Assembly (NCBI RefSeq): GCF_002008165.1
Contig: NZ_MRDM01000014.1
Location: 186,001 to 250,000 of the forward strand
Direction: 5' to 3'
Origin: Rhizobium laguerreae
Lineage (GTDB): Bacteria; Pseudomonadota; Alphaproteobacteria; Rhizobiales; Rhizobiaceae
Length of the DNA stretch: 64,000 nt
Positions 28,701-36,534 of the stretch are shown piece after piece (the stretch's first letter is position 1; every line of letters begins with the position of its first letter). A program made the translations under genes and the position numbers. The notes beneath the pieces were generated by a model, which saw only the letters and a list, made by a program, of their open reading frames with translations, did no database searches and was not told the origin of the DNA.

Positions 28701-31700
28701 TCGCCATCTCGCTCAATGAGAGCCAGTCGCGGATCGAAGACACGCTGGAAGCACGTTCCGAAGCCTTCCTCAAGGCTGTGTCCGGCACGCACGACCGTCT
28801 CTCGGAAACGCTCGACGAAAAGGCGACGGCGATCGCCGCCTCACTGAACGAGGGTCAGAGCCGCCTGCAGGATACGCTGGAGAGCCGCTCGGAATCCTTC
28901 CTGAATGCAGTCTCCGCCACCCACGACCGCTTGTCCGAGACACTCGACGATCGGGCGATGGCGCTTGCCATCTCGCTGAACGAGAGCCAGAGCCGTCTGG
29001 AGGAAACGCTGACAACAGGCGCCGATGCGATCACCAATGCGGTTTCCGGCACGCATGTTGGCCTGAACGGTGTACTCGACCAGAAGGCTGCCGCCCTCGC
29101 CGCCTCGCTGAGCGAAGGCCAGACCCGCCTCGAGGAAGCCTTGGGCCACCGTACCGCCGCGATCATCGGCGCCGTGACGGCAACCCACGATCGGCTCACC
29201 GATACGCTCGACGAAAAGACCATGGCGCTTGCCATTTCGCTCGATGATAACCAGAGCCGCTTCGACAGCGTGCTCGAAGCCCGCAGCAACGCCATCATGG
29301 AGGCCGTCTCCGGTGCCGAGGCACGAGTCGCCGGTGCCTTCTCCGACAAGACCGATGCGATCCGCACCGCCTATACCGACAATCAGCAGCGGCTCGAAAA
29401 TGCGCTTTCCGAGCATAGCGCTGCCCTCTCGGGCGTTCTCGATGCCGGCGGCGCCCGCTTCGAGGATCTCGTCGGCGGCTTGACCGGCCGCATCGAAGGC
29501 CGCCTGACCGATGCACATACGCGGCTCGGAGGCCTCGCCAACGAGGCCGCGGCGCGCATCGAGGGCGGACTCGCCTCTGCCCATGAGCGCATCCGCACGA
29601 CGCTCGAAGACCGCGCCAACGCCATCGACCTATCGCTGAACCAGGCCCATGCGCTGATCAGCGATACGCTTGCCGAACAGGCGACCAGCATCGGCACCTC
29701 GGTGGCGACGAGTGTCGGCATGCTCGAATTGTCGCTGGAGCACCGTGAGGCCGCGATCCGCCAGGCGATCGATGCCGGCGCCCAGACATTGGAAGATCGC
29801 ATGCATGCAGGCGCCGGCCAGATCGCCGGCCGCTTCCAGGAGGCGGCAAGTGCGATTTCGAGCTCCACCCAGGATTTGTCCACCCATCTCGATCGGTCGG
29901 TAGAAAGCCTGACGGGCCGTTTTGAAGAAACCGGAGCGCGTGTGGAAGCCGGTCTTGCGGCGATCGAGACCCGCATCCGCGACGGCGTCGGCGGCGTTGC
30001 CGAAAAGGTCGAAGCGGCCAGCGGCCAGCTCTCCGGCGTGCTTGCCGACGGCGTCTCTCGTCTCGGCGCGCTCAGCAACGACGCCACGCAGCGCATCTCG
30101 GCGACGCTCGAAGGCAGTGCCGCAAACCTCACTCAGGCGATCGACAGCCGCACCGCCAATCTGGCCGAGACGCTGGACAGCCGAACCACCAGCCTGACCG
30201 GCGCCATCGATGGCCGCACCGCGAGCCTCGCCGAAACGCTCGACCGCGGCAATGAACGCATCGAGGAACGCCTCTCTACGATGGACCGTGCATTGACCGT
30301 CGGCCTCGAGGCCGTCAACCGCACCATCGAAGGCAAGGCCGCTGGTCTCGCCTCGACGCTGCGCAGCGCAGTTGCCGACGCGGCCCAGGGAATGGAAGGC
30401 GAAGCGACGAGAACCACCGAACTGCTTGGCAAGACCGGCCAGCAATTCGCCGAGGATCTCAATGTGAAAAGCGACGAATTCACCCGCACCATGGATGAGC
30501 GCTCGTCGCAGATCGTCACTCGCGTCGCCGAAGCTCAGAACCGGCTGGCAAGCCAGGCCGCTGCCGTCGCCCAGACTTTCTCGGAAGCCGGCAACGCCAT
30601 CGTCAACAAGGTCGCCGAGGCCGAGACCATCGTTGGCACGCAAGTCAATGCCATCTCCAAGGTGCTGTCGGATGCCGGCCAGTCTCTGGAGTCACGCGGT
30701 AACGCCATCCGCTCGACACTGTCGGGCGCCGGCAGCGAGATTACGGCCACCATGGCGGACGTCGACCGCGCGCTCGAAGCTCGCAGCAGCGCCATTCGCA
30801 CCAATCTCGAGGAGCGTGCCCGCGAGATCGATACGACGTTCTCCGACATCGACCGGGCGCTCGAAGCGCGCGGCAACTCGATCCGCTCCACGCTCGAAGA
30901 GCGTACCCGCGACCTTAACTCGATGCTATCAGGCCGTTCGGTCGAATTGACGCGCATCCTCGACGAAACGGCCCGTCCGATCATCGACCGGTACACCGAT
31001 GCCGGCGAGCAGGCCGCCGCCCGCATCACCGCTGCGGCCAACCTCAGCGCCGATCGTCTGCGCGCCGAAAACGAAGCGCTCGCCAGCGCCGTTGCCGCCC
31101 GAACCGAGAATGTCGCCAATGCCGTCAGCGCGATCGAGAATAGCTTGGTCGGCAATGTCAACGGCCTCGTCGAGCGCATGTCGGAAAGCAGTGCGGCGAT
31201 GGCGATGATGATGAACCGCGCCGCTGAGCAGCTGGCCAGCGTCGACGGCCGTCTCGGAGATACCACCACGCGCTTTGCCGACTCGGCCACCAAGGCCGCC
31301 GAAATGGTCTCCGCCTCGACCAGGCTTCTCGAAGGCAAGGTCGATCGCCTCTCCGACATCTCGGGCCAGACGTTGGCACAGGTCGGCGGCATCATCGGCC
31401 GCTTCGACGAACACTCCAAGGTTCTGACCCAGGCCTCGCAGCTTCTCGGCGCCGCCCAGTCCAACCTCGCCTCGACGCTCGAGGAGCGCGAGAGCGCTCT
31501 GCAGACGCTCTCGGTCGGCCTCGTCTCGCGCTCTGCGGAGATCGAAAAGACCATGCAAGGCCTCGGGAGCATGATCGAGACCGTGTTCGAACGGGCAGAG
31601 CAACGCTCCAGCCAGGTTACCGGCAATTTGCGCGAGGGCGTGCAATCCTCCTTCGCCGATATTGGCCGCATTCTCACCGATACCGAGAAGCGCGCCCAGG

Positions 31701-32890
31701 AAGCGGCAGAGACGATGCGCGAGGCAATCGCCCGCGCCGGCGACGAGGCCAATACGACGATCGACGGCACCTTTGCCAATGTCGAGCGCCGTTCCGGCGA
31801 TCTCTCCAATCGCATTCGCGGCGGTCTCACGGCCTCGCTGTCGGAAGTCGAGCGCATGCTCGGCGAAGCCGGCCGCGCCTCCGACGGCGCCGCCCAGCAC
31901 CTGCGCGAAGCGCTACGCGAAGCGATCGATGATGCCGTCGGCCGCTTCTCCGGAGCCACAGAGGATATCCGCCGCTCCGCCGCCGACATCCGCAGCGAAC
32001 TCGACGCCACCCGCGCCGAACTGAAGCGCGGCGCCTTCGATCTTCCCGAGGAAGCCAAGGAAAGCGCCTCGGCCATGCGCCGGGCCGTCGCCGAGCAGAT
32101 CAAGGCGCTGCAGGATATCTCCCAGCTCGTCGGCCGCTCCAGCCAGCAGCTTGAAATCTCCGAGCCCGTCGCCCGCACGCTCGCTCAGGTGCAGCCGGCC
32201 CCGCGTCCCGCCCAGCCGGTCGCAGCCCAGCCGGCAGCACCCCCGCCGATCGAAGCGACAGGTCTGCGCGGAACGATCGCACCGTCTGCGCCGGCCGCCG
32301 CCCCCCAGCGCGCCGCGCCGCCGCCTGCCCCCGCTCGCCCGGAAACAGGCCGCCCGGAAACAGGTCGCCCGGGAACAGATCGCCAAGAGCCGACTCGTCC
32401 GGAAAGCGGCGGCTGGATCAGCGATCTCCTGCGTGGCGCATCGCGTGAGGACGCCGCCGACGAGGCCGCGGCCGCCCGTGTTCCTGCCCGCCCGGCGGAA
32501 ACTGCCGCACCGGCCGCGCGCAGCAATGACAGCCGTAATCCACGCCACGTCGTCGAATCACTGAACTCGCTCTCGGTCGATATCGCCCGCGCCATCGACC
32601 ATGACGCCTCGGTCGATCTCTGGCGCCGCTATCAGCGCGGCGAGCGCGACGTCTTCACCCGCCGCCTCTACACGCTGAAGGGCCAGCAGACCTTCGACGA
32701 GATCAAGCGCAAATATGACCGCGAACCGGAGTTCCGCACCGCCGTCGACCGCTACATCGGTGATTTCGAAAAGCTGCTCGCTGACGTCGCTCGCACCGAC
32801 CCGAACCGGACGGTAACGCAGTCCTACCTTACCTCGGATACGGGCAAGGTCTACACCATGCTCGCTCATGCCGCAGGCAGGCTCGGCTGA
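25757..32890 (+). CDS. Giant coiled-coil polar growth protein, GPR-like
   Basis: 2377 residues from the ATG at 25757 (MANNKYNESIEDKAFKALDE). Order: hydrophilic N-terminus; two membrane segments (about residues 113-170: TLFSVLWVMAGLGLMSLLYAP and VIAGLVGIIIPVMMFYAFAIM); about 1900 residues of continuous helix with 11-residue periodicity, including twelve exact-length 44-residue repeats (residues 695-1222); a Pro/Ala-rich linker (about 2135-2260); and a compact C-terminal domain (VDLWRRYQRGERDVFTRRLYTLKGQQTFDEI). Such apolipoprotein-like proteins have been annotated kinesin-like. Size and layout match the GROWTH POLE RING protein of Agrobacterium tumefaciens, which forms a ring at the growing pole and is needed for polar growth. 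Orthology is inferred. No motor domain is present. Confidence 0.82.
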   Translation: MANNKYNESIEDKAFKALDEALQIDFSKDNVPSRRGDAPQAPEANVSDPVNARNQQAQEEAQRRSRRGAAGEQASRGPAFAPANDASRNTPASILKSFDGASSRSAVRTATLFSVLWVMAGLGLMSLLYAPQIWQIRSLADLVALPGVIAGLVGIIIPVMMFYAFAIMISRAQDMRNAARSMAEVALRLAEPETIASERIMTVGQAVRREVSAMNEGIERTIARASELETLVHSEVNALERSYADNELRVRGLVHELGSEREAIVNHADRIRTSIGSVHDQLKEELSLATEEIAVRLATSGEAFASLIDTRAATILEKSDSALQSMGSLLAAKTDTLLQTLNASGFALATEFDNRLEALSVNLNDHGERLLSQFETRASTMDSSTEKLNAALNERTHQLNEILIARTREINESLTSGERTIGGTLDDVLSKLNSALDEKGASFRQSLQTTADDAVMDLDVRSGFFEERLQTTVAQLSTAFDERVSEFTSAFDKRTGSLDTKLMESLARINETLTGGSDSIDGILSSGIDRLGSSISDQSLALATALATGHEVLESTLGSRADEITSALTSRTGELTSALQSATSEIALALATGTSELQNNLQTRSAEFRDTLRTTTTDLTTAVAAGTEQVTTAFGGRAEELSSVLTARAAEISEALGTAHGRIDSVMAERGGALIEALTTHHGRFEEALTTRSDAIINAVSGTHDRLAETLDEKAMALAISLNESQARIEDTLETRSAALMNAVSGTHDRLSETLDEKAMALAISLNESQSRIEDTLETRSTAFLNAVSGTHERLSETLDTKAAALTTSLDERHARIEDALGTRAEALLNTVSGTRDRLAETLDEKAMALAMSLNESQARIEETLETRSAALLNAVSGTHDRLSDTLDGKAAAFATSLSEGHARIENTLETRSAALLNAVSGTHDRLSDTLDEKAMALAISLNETQTRIEDTLETRSAALLNAVSGTHDRLSETLDEKAMTLAISLNESQSRIEDTLEARSEAFLKAVSGTHDRLSETLDEKATAIAASLNEGQSRLQDTLESRSESFLNAVSATHDRLSETLDDRAMALAISLNESQSRLEETLTTGADAITNAVSGTHVGLNGVLDQKAAALAASLSEGQTRLEEALGHRTAAIIGAVTATHDRLTDTLDEKTMALAISLDDNQSRFDSVLEARSNAIMEAVSGAEARVAGAFSDKTDAIRTAYTDNQQRLENALSEHSAALSGVLDAGGARFEDLVGGLTGRIEGRLTDAHTRLGGLANEAAARIEGGLASAHERIRTTLEDRANAIDLSLNQAHALISDTLAEQATSIGTSVATSVGMLELSLEHREAAIRQAIDAGAQTLEDRMHAGAGQIAGRFQEAASAISSSTQDLSTHLDRSVESLTGRFEETGARVEAGLAAIETRIRDGVGGVAEKVEAASGQLSGVLADGVSRLGALSNDATQRISATLEGSAANLTQAIDSRTANLAETLDSRTTSLTGAIDGRTASLAETLDRGNERIEERLSTMDRALTVGLEAVNRTIEGKAAGLASTLRSAVADAAQGMEGEATRTTELLGKTGQQFAEDLNVKSDEFTRTMDERSSQIVTRVAEAQNRLASQAAAVAQTFSEAGNAIVNKVAEAETIVGTQVNAISKVLSDAGQSLESRGNAIRSTLSGAGSEITATMADVDRALEARSSAIRTNLEERAREIDTTFSDIDRALEARGNSIRSTLEERTRDLNSMLSGRSVELTRILDETARPIIDRYTDAGEQAAARITAAANLSADRLRAENEALASAVAARTENVANAVSAIENSLVGNVNGLVERMSESSAAMAMMMNRAAEQLASVDGRLGDTTTRFADSATKAAEMVSASTRLLEGKVDRLSDISGQTLAQVGGIIGRFDEHSKVLTQASQLLGAAQSNLASTLEERESALQTLSVGLVSRSAEIEKTMQGLGSMIETVFERAEQRSSQVTGNLREGVQSSFADIGRILTDTEKRAQEAAETMREAIARAGDEANTTIDGTFANVERRSGDLSNRIRGGLTASLSEVERMLGEAGRASDGAAQHLREALREAIDDAVGRFSGATEDIRRSAADIRSELDATRAELKRGAFDLPEEAKESASAMRRAVAEQIKALQDISQLVGRSSQQLEISEPVARTLAQVQPAPRPAQPVAAQPAAPPPIEATGLRGTIAPSAPAAAPQRAAPPPAPARPETGRPETGRPGTDRQEPTRPESGGWISDLLRGASREDAADEAAAARVPARPAETAAPAARSNDSRNPRHVVESLNSLSVDIARAIDHDASVDLWRRYQRGERDVFTRRLYTLKGQQTFDEIKRKYDREPEFRTAVDRYIGDFEKLLADVARTDPNRTVTQSYLTSDTGKVYTMLAHAAGRLG
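27839..29422 (+). repeat. Twelve tandem 132-bp units inside the GPR-like gene
   Basis: Units start every 132 bp from 27839, and I checked 27971, 28103 and 29423 as exact boundaries, with no indel. Each encodes 44 residues, such as AVSGTHDRLSETLDEKAMA then LAISLNESQARIEDTLETRS. The first nine are very similar; the last three diverge. 44 residues equals four hendecads, so copy number can change without breaking the coiled coil. Confidence 0.9.
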
Positions 32891-32912
32891 TCCTGACTGG
32901 TACCCGCGATTG

Positions 32913-32950
32913 GAAAGCCGCCTGAACACGTGTCAGGCGGCTTTCGTTCT
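32913..32950 (+). terminator. Terminator of the GPR-like gene
   Basis: GAAAGCCGCCTGA (32913-32925) pairs perfectly with TCAGGCGGCTTTC (32933-32945), loop ACACGTG, followed by GTTCT. It lies 22 bp after the stop. Confidence 0.8.
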
Positions 32951-33044
32951 ATAATGCGGGTGTGATTAGGCCTCTCTGCGGAGAAACGAAACAGGTATTC
33001 CCAAACGAAACCATCCGCCGTCCAGCTACGGAAACCTCCCAGAA

Positions 33045-33605
33045 ATGACCAAGGCCCTTCTGATCATCGACGTGCAGAATGCGATCCTTAGCGACAAAGC
33101 CTCGCCGGAGCGACAACCTCATATTGATGCCGCACTTGATGAGACCATCGCGCGGCTGGCAGCACTACAGGAAAAAGCTCGGCAGGCGGGCGCGCCGATC
33201 GTACTCGTTCAGCATGACGGCGATAGCGGCCATCGATTGGCTGTCGGCACGCCAGGTTGGGCGCTGCGCGACGAGGTCGCGCCGAGGCAGGCCGAGGTCG
33301 TTGTGCGCAAGAAAAGCGCCGACTCCTTCTTCGAGACCGACCTTGCCGAACGCCTGGACGAACGATCGGTCACCCACCTCGTCATCGGTGGATGCATGTC
33401 GCAATTTTGCGTCGACACGACAGTCAGGCGTGCCGTGTCGCTGGGATATGACGTGACGTTGATTGCCGATGGTCACACGACCGGTGACACGGCGACCTTG
33501 ACCTTTTCCGAGATCATTGCCCATCACAACGAAACACTCGATGGTTTCGATGCGGGCAAGGCGACGGTAGAAATCCGTCCCGCCGCCGAGATAGCCTTTT
33601 CATAA
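33045..33605 (+). CDS. Isochorismatase-family cysteine hydrolase
   Basis: 186 residues with the catalytic triad of the family: Asp9 in IIDVQNAI, Lys89/90 in VVRKKSADSFF, and Cys122 in GGCMSQFCVDTTVRRA preceded by the usual cis-peptide region. Members hydrolyse amides or ethers such as nicotinamide, N-carbamoyl compounds and isochorismate. The YxxxA-like substrate loops do not single one out. It lies downstream of the GPR terminator with its own promoter region. Confidence 0.92.
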   Translation: MTKALLIIDVQNAILSDKASPERQPHIDAALDETIARLAALQEKARQAGAPIVLVQHDGDSGHRLAVGTPGWALRDEVAPRQAEVVVRKKSADSFFETDLAERLDERSVTHLVIGGCMSQFCVDTTVRRAVSLGYDVTLIADGHTTGDTATLTFSEIIAHHNETLDGFDAGKATVEIRPAAEIAFS

Positions 33606-33659
33606 ATTTTCGGGCTGCAGGAGAACCGGGACTGCTTGGCAGCCCCGGCTTCCGATATC

Positions 33660-34409
33660 TCATCGATCGGCCGCTATGTTCCAGTTGTAGAGGCACCGAT
33701 CGAGACCGATGGCGATCTCAAGCACCAGCACGTCATGGTCGACCGCCGCTCCCTTTTTGGGCTGCGACTGGTAGCGCTGCGGAAAGTCCGTGCGTCGGGA
33801 GATCGAGCAGACCTCCATCCACTTGTCGGCATTGTCGACCTCGATATCGACAGTCACCTCGGAATAGGCCGGAAGCCGGTCGGAGGGTACGATCCGCGTC
33901 GGCAGATGGATCAGCGATGCGATCATCCGGCGGACCGGCTCAAGGCAGGCGGCGTGATAGTCGTTGCCGCTGTCGGCCGTGTAGGCGCATTGAAATTCGA
34001 GCTGCCAGAATTCCTTCAGCCGCATGTGTTTGCTCGGCTGTTCCTGCTCGCGGCGATAGGATCTGCCGGCCTGCCAGACGCAGAGCGGCAGCCGTGTCTT
34101 CGAGTGATTGCCGAGAATATGCTGCATGTAGAGGTAGGTCGACGGCGTGGTCTCCGGTCTCAGCACCAGCGCGATATCGCTGGTGGAGAGCTGTTCCTGG
34201 ATCCAGATATCGGCGTTCGAATAGGCACTTGAAACCAGCGACCGCGGCATCAGCGCCGGCGCCTCGACCCTCCTGACATCCCAGGCCGGATTGACGGATC
34301 TGAGGAAGCTGCGGACCTCTTGCGAGAAGAAGCCGATCATATGATCGCGCAAATGGATCTCGCGCTCCTCCCAATGGACGAGCGAATTGACATGATAAAT
34401 ATTGAGCAC
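33660..34409 (-). CDS. Stand-alone class II aminoacyl-tRNA synthetase catalytic core
   Basis: 249 residues holding all three class II motifs. Motif 1: NPAWDVRRVEAPALMP. Motif 2: AGRSYRREQEQPSKHMRLKEF, with WQLEFQ following. Motif 3: EIAIGLDRCLYNW. The element LRPETTPSTYLYM recalls the LRPETAQG block of glycyl-tRNA synthetase and related class IIa enzymes. No anticodon-binding or editing domain is present, and at 249 residues it is about half a real synthetase. It may be an amino-acid-activating paralogue that acts on a carrier protein, a tRNA-like substrate or a metabolite; the amino acid is unknown. The start ATG at 34409 is the first that fits the family fold. Confidence 0.75.
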   Translation of the reverse strand: MLNIYHVNSLVHWEEREIHLRDHMIGFFSQEVRSFLRSVNPAWDVRRVEAPALMPRSLVSSAYSNADIWIQEQLSTSDIALVLRPETTPSTYLYMQHILGNHSKTRLPLCVWQAGRSYRREQEQPSKHMRLKEFWQLEFQCAYTADSGNDYHAACLEPVRRMIASLIHLPTRIVPSDRLPAYSEVTVDIEVDNADKWMEVCSISRRTDFPQRYQSQPKKGAAVDHDVLVLEIAIGLDRCLYNWNIAADR

Positions 34410-34492
34410 GGTGCCTGTCTCCCTGGCAACCTTGATTGACGTGGTGAGGGGCTTTACGTCCAGCAGCGCGCCGGGCGCCTAGCGCCCTGACG

Positions 34493-34594
34493 TCACAGCA
34501 GGACGCGAAGACCTCGTCCGCGAAGAGCGCGCACAATCGCGACCTGCGGGCAGGTGCTGATATGACGGGAGAAGGTCACGCGCTTCATGCTCAT
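34493..34594 (-). CDS. Possible 33-residue leader peptide upstream of the synthetase-like gene
   Basis: An ORF of 33 codons (MSMKRVTFSRHISTCPQVAI then VRALRGRGLRVLL), ending 84 bp before the synthetase-like start on the same strand. Between the two is a GC-rich hairpin, GGGCGC (34473-34478) and GCGCCC (34482-34487). Five Arg codons fall in the last 12 residues. There is no U-run after the hairpin and no clear ribosome-binding site, so a regulatory role is only a possibility. The remainder of the gap (34595-34780) shows nothing beyond the probable promoter of the carboxypeptidase gene. Confidence 0.3.
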   Translation of the reverse strand: MSMKRVTFSRHISTCPQVAIVRALRGRGLRVLL

Positions 34595-34780
34595 GGTGCA
34601 TTTTCTACGTGCCGTACGCATCATTGTCAAAACCGAAGAGGGTGAGACAAAAGGAATGAGCTGTGGAAGATCCTTTTTTATTGCCCGCTGTCCTTCATTC
34701 CGTCACAAACTTTTCTGATCCGCTCATATTCAAACAGAACGGCTCACTCCGCCATCCAAACGACAGAGACAGCAACATTG

Positions 34781-35656
34781 ATGACCAAGACGACATCCCG
34801 GCTCCTCGCTACCGCGCTCTCTTCCTTTTTCCTGATGGGCGCTTTCACTCAGGTTCAGGCAGGCCAGGCAAGCTTCGTCGTGGATGCCCAGTCCGGCCAG
34901 GTCCTCGAAGGTTCCAATCAGGACGATCTGAACTATCCGGCGTCGCTGACCAAGATGATGACGCTCTACCTCGCCTTCGAGGCCCTGCATGACGGACGCC
35001 TCAACTGGGACCAGAAGCTCACCATGTCGGAAAATGCCGAGAGCAAGGAGCCTTTCAAGCTCGCTGTCGGCGCCGGCCGCAAGGTGACGCTGCGCGAAGC
35101 GGTCGAAGGAATCGTCGTGCTCTCCGCCAATGATGCGGCTGTGGCGATTGCCGAACAGCTCGGTGGCACCGAACAGGCCTTCGCCAAGACGATGACCGAC
35201 AAGGCGCGCCAGCTCGGTATGAAGGATACGGTCTTCAAGAACCCGTCGGGCCTTCCCGATCCGGAGCAGGTCACCACGGCGCGGGACATGGCGACGCTCG
35301 GCGTTTCGCTGATGCGGGACTTCCCTGAGGAGTTCAAGCTCTTCTCCATGCGCGGCTTCCAGTTCCGCGGCATGAAGCTGCGCGGCCACAACAACCTCAT
35401 GTATCGCTATGATGGCGTCGACGGCATCAAGACAGGCTACACCGATGCATCGGGCTACAACGTCGTGACCTCGGCCCTGAAGGATGGCCGCCGCGTGGTC
35501 GGCGTCGTCATGGGCGAAAAGACCGCGAGCATACGCGACGATAAGATGGCAAGCCTGCTGGACAGCACCCTGTCGCCGTCATCAAACGCCACAGCTTCCA
35601 CCATACCGGGTAATCAGCCGGGAGCGACGATGACGGATTCGCAACCGACGAAGTAG
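34781..35656 (+). CDS. D-alanyl-D-alanine carboxypeptidase (PBP5/DacF type)
   Basis: 291 residues from the ATG at 34781. Signal peptide TSRLLATALSSFFLMGAF then VQAGQA. Serine peptidase S11 motifs: SxxK as ASLTKMM (nucleophile Ser55, Lys58), SxN as VLSANDAA, and KTG as DGIKTGYTDASG. The protein stops soon after the catalytic domain and lacks the C-terminal beta domain and amphipathic membrane anchor of E. coli PBP5, so it is probably soluble in the periplasm. It trims the terminal D-Ala from peptidoglycan stem peptides. Confidence 0.93.
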   Translation: MTKTTSRLLATALSSFFLMGAFTQVQAGQASFVVDAQSGQVLEGSNQDDLNYPASLTKMMTLYLAFEALHDGRLNWDQKLTMSENAESKEPFKLAVGAGRKVTLREAVEGIVVLSANDAAVAIAEQLGGTEQAFAKTMTDKARQLGMKDTVFKNPSGLPDPEQVTTARDMATLGVSLMRDFPEEFKLFSMRGFQFRGMKLRGHNNLMYRYDGVDGIKTGYTDASGYNVVTSALKDGRRVVGVVMGEKTASIRDDKMASLLDSTLSPSSNATASTIPGNQPGATMTDSQPTK

Positions 35657-35896
35657 ATCGATGAGCGGAGACCTGCCGACAGGTTACCTGAAAGCCACTT
35701 CCAGATGCTGCCGGTCTTGCGCGATCACCCTGCAATTCGTTTCGAATCCTTCGCCTCTGATAGGCAGAATGAATTCCGAAGGAATGCCTGATGTATTCGA
35801 GACTGAAATGCCGGCGCTCTCCGAGCCGATGGCTTTGACGGTGCAGTCGATCGTCAAAGCAAGGCGCGGATCGAGGCGCCGTCGTGCAAACGCCGG

Positions 35897-36508
35897 TCAG
35901 ATCAAGGGTAGCGTCCAGCTGACGATCTCGGAGGCTACCGCGGAGAAGGCGCGGTCGAGGCCCTTGACGAAACCTTCATTGTCACCGCCGGCCGGCGCCA
36001 TGGCGCGGAACACCTTCTGGGCGCGCACCGAGCCGTTGCGGTCGTTGAGGATCTTGGCGGAAATTTCGACCACCGCCTGATTGCCGTTCGAAGCATCTAT
36101 TTCGAAGGAGCGGATATCGGTGACGACCTGATAGTCGATCGCCAGCCCCTGCCCCGGCATGCCGACGCCGCCGAGCTTGCCGGAGTTCTCAAAGGCTTCC
36201 ACCAGCTTCGACTGCACTATGCGCGGCAGCTTGTCGCCCCACTGCGCCTTTGAGAGATACTGGATTTCCGACGGCGAAACACGGATCACGATCTGCTCGC
36301 TGTCGAGCGACCTTAGCGCCGTGGGGCTGGCAATCAGGATCTGGCGGGATTTTGCCGCGGGTCCGCTGCCGTCGACGGCAGCGGAAAGATCATAAGTATC
36401 GTTCTTGGCCGCGGTGCCGCACCCGGAAAGGATCAGCGCCGTCAGCGGCAGCGCGATCACCGTTCCCCTGATCCAAGAACGGCGCGACAACAGATGCGAT
36501 GCGACCAT
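35897..36508 (-). CDS. ABC-type transport auxiliary lipoprotein of an Mla-like system
   Basis: 203 residues. Arg-rich start, hydrophobic stretch and lipobox LILSGC mark a lipoprotein. The body (YDLSAAVDG, RQILIASPTALRSLDSEQIVIR, SPSEIQYLSKAQWGDKLPRIVQSKLVEAFE) is the PF03886/PqiC-like pattern: the periplasmic lipoprotein partner of MCE lipid transporters. Last of four co-directional genes, 26 bp after the MlaD-like gene. Confidence 0.88.
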   Translation of the reverse strand: MVASHLLSRRSWIRGTVIALPLTALILSGCGTAAKNDTYDLSAAVDGSGPAAKSRQILIASPTALRSLDSEQIVIRVSPSEIQYLSKAQWGDKLPRIVQSKLVEAFENSGKLGGVGMPGQGLAIDYQVVTDIRSFEIDASNGNQAVVEISAKILNDRNGSVRAQKVFRAMAPAGGDNEGFVKGLDRAFSAVASEIVSWTLPLI

Positions 36509-36534
36509 ATTAGGCTACCCCTGACTTCCCAAGT

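Noticed and set aside
27362..28792. 476-codon minus-strand frame over the GPR-like repeats
   Set aside because: Its own repeats merely mirror the 132-bp repeats of the real gene on the plus strand.
27839..29422. Regular repeats considered as a CRISPR array
   Set aside because: The units are contiguous 132-bp coding repeats without spacers and keep one reading frame.
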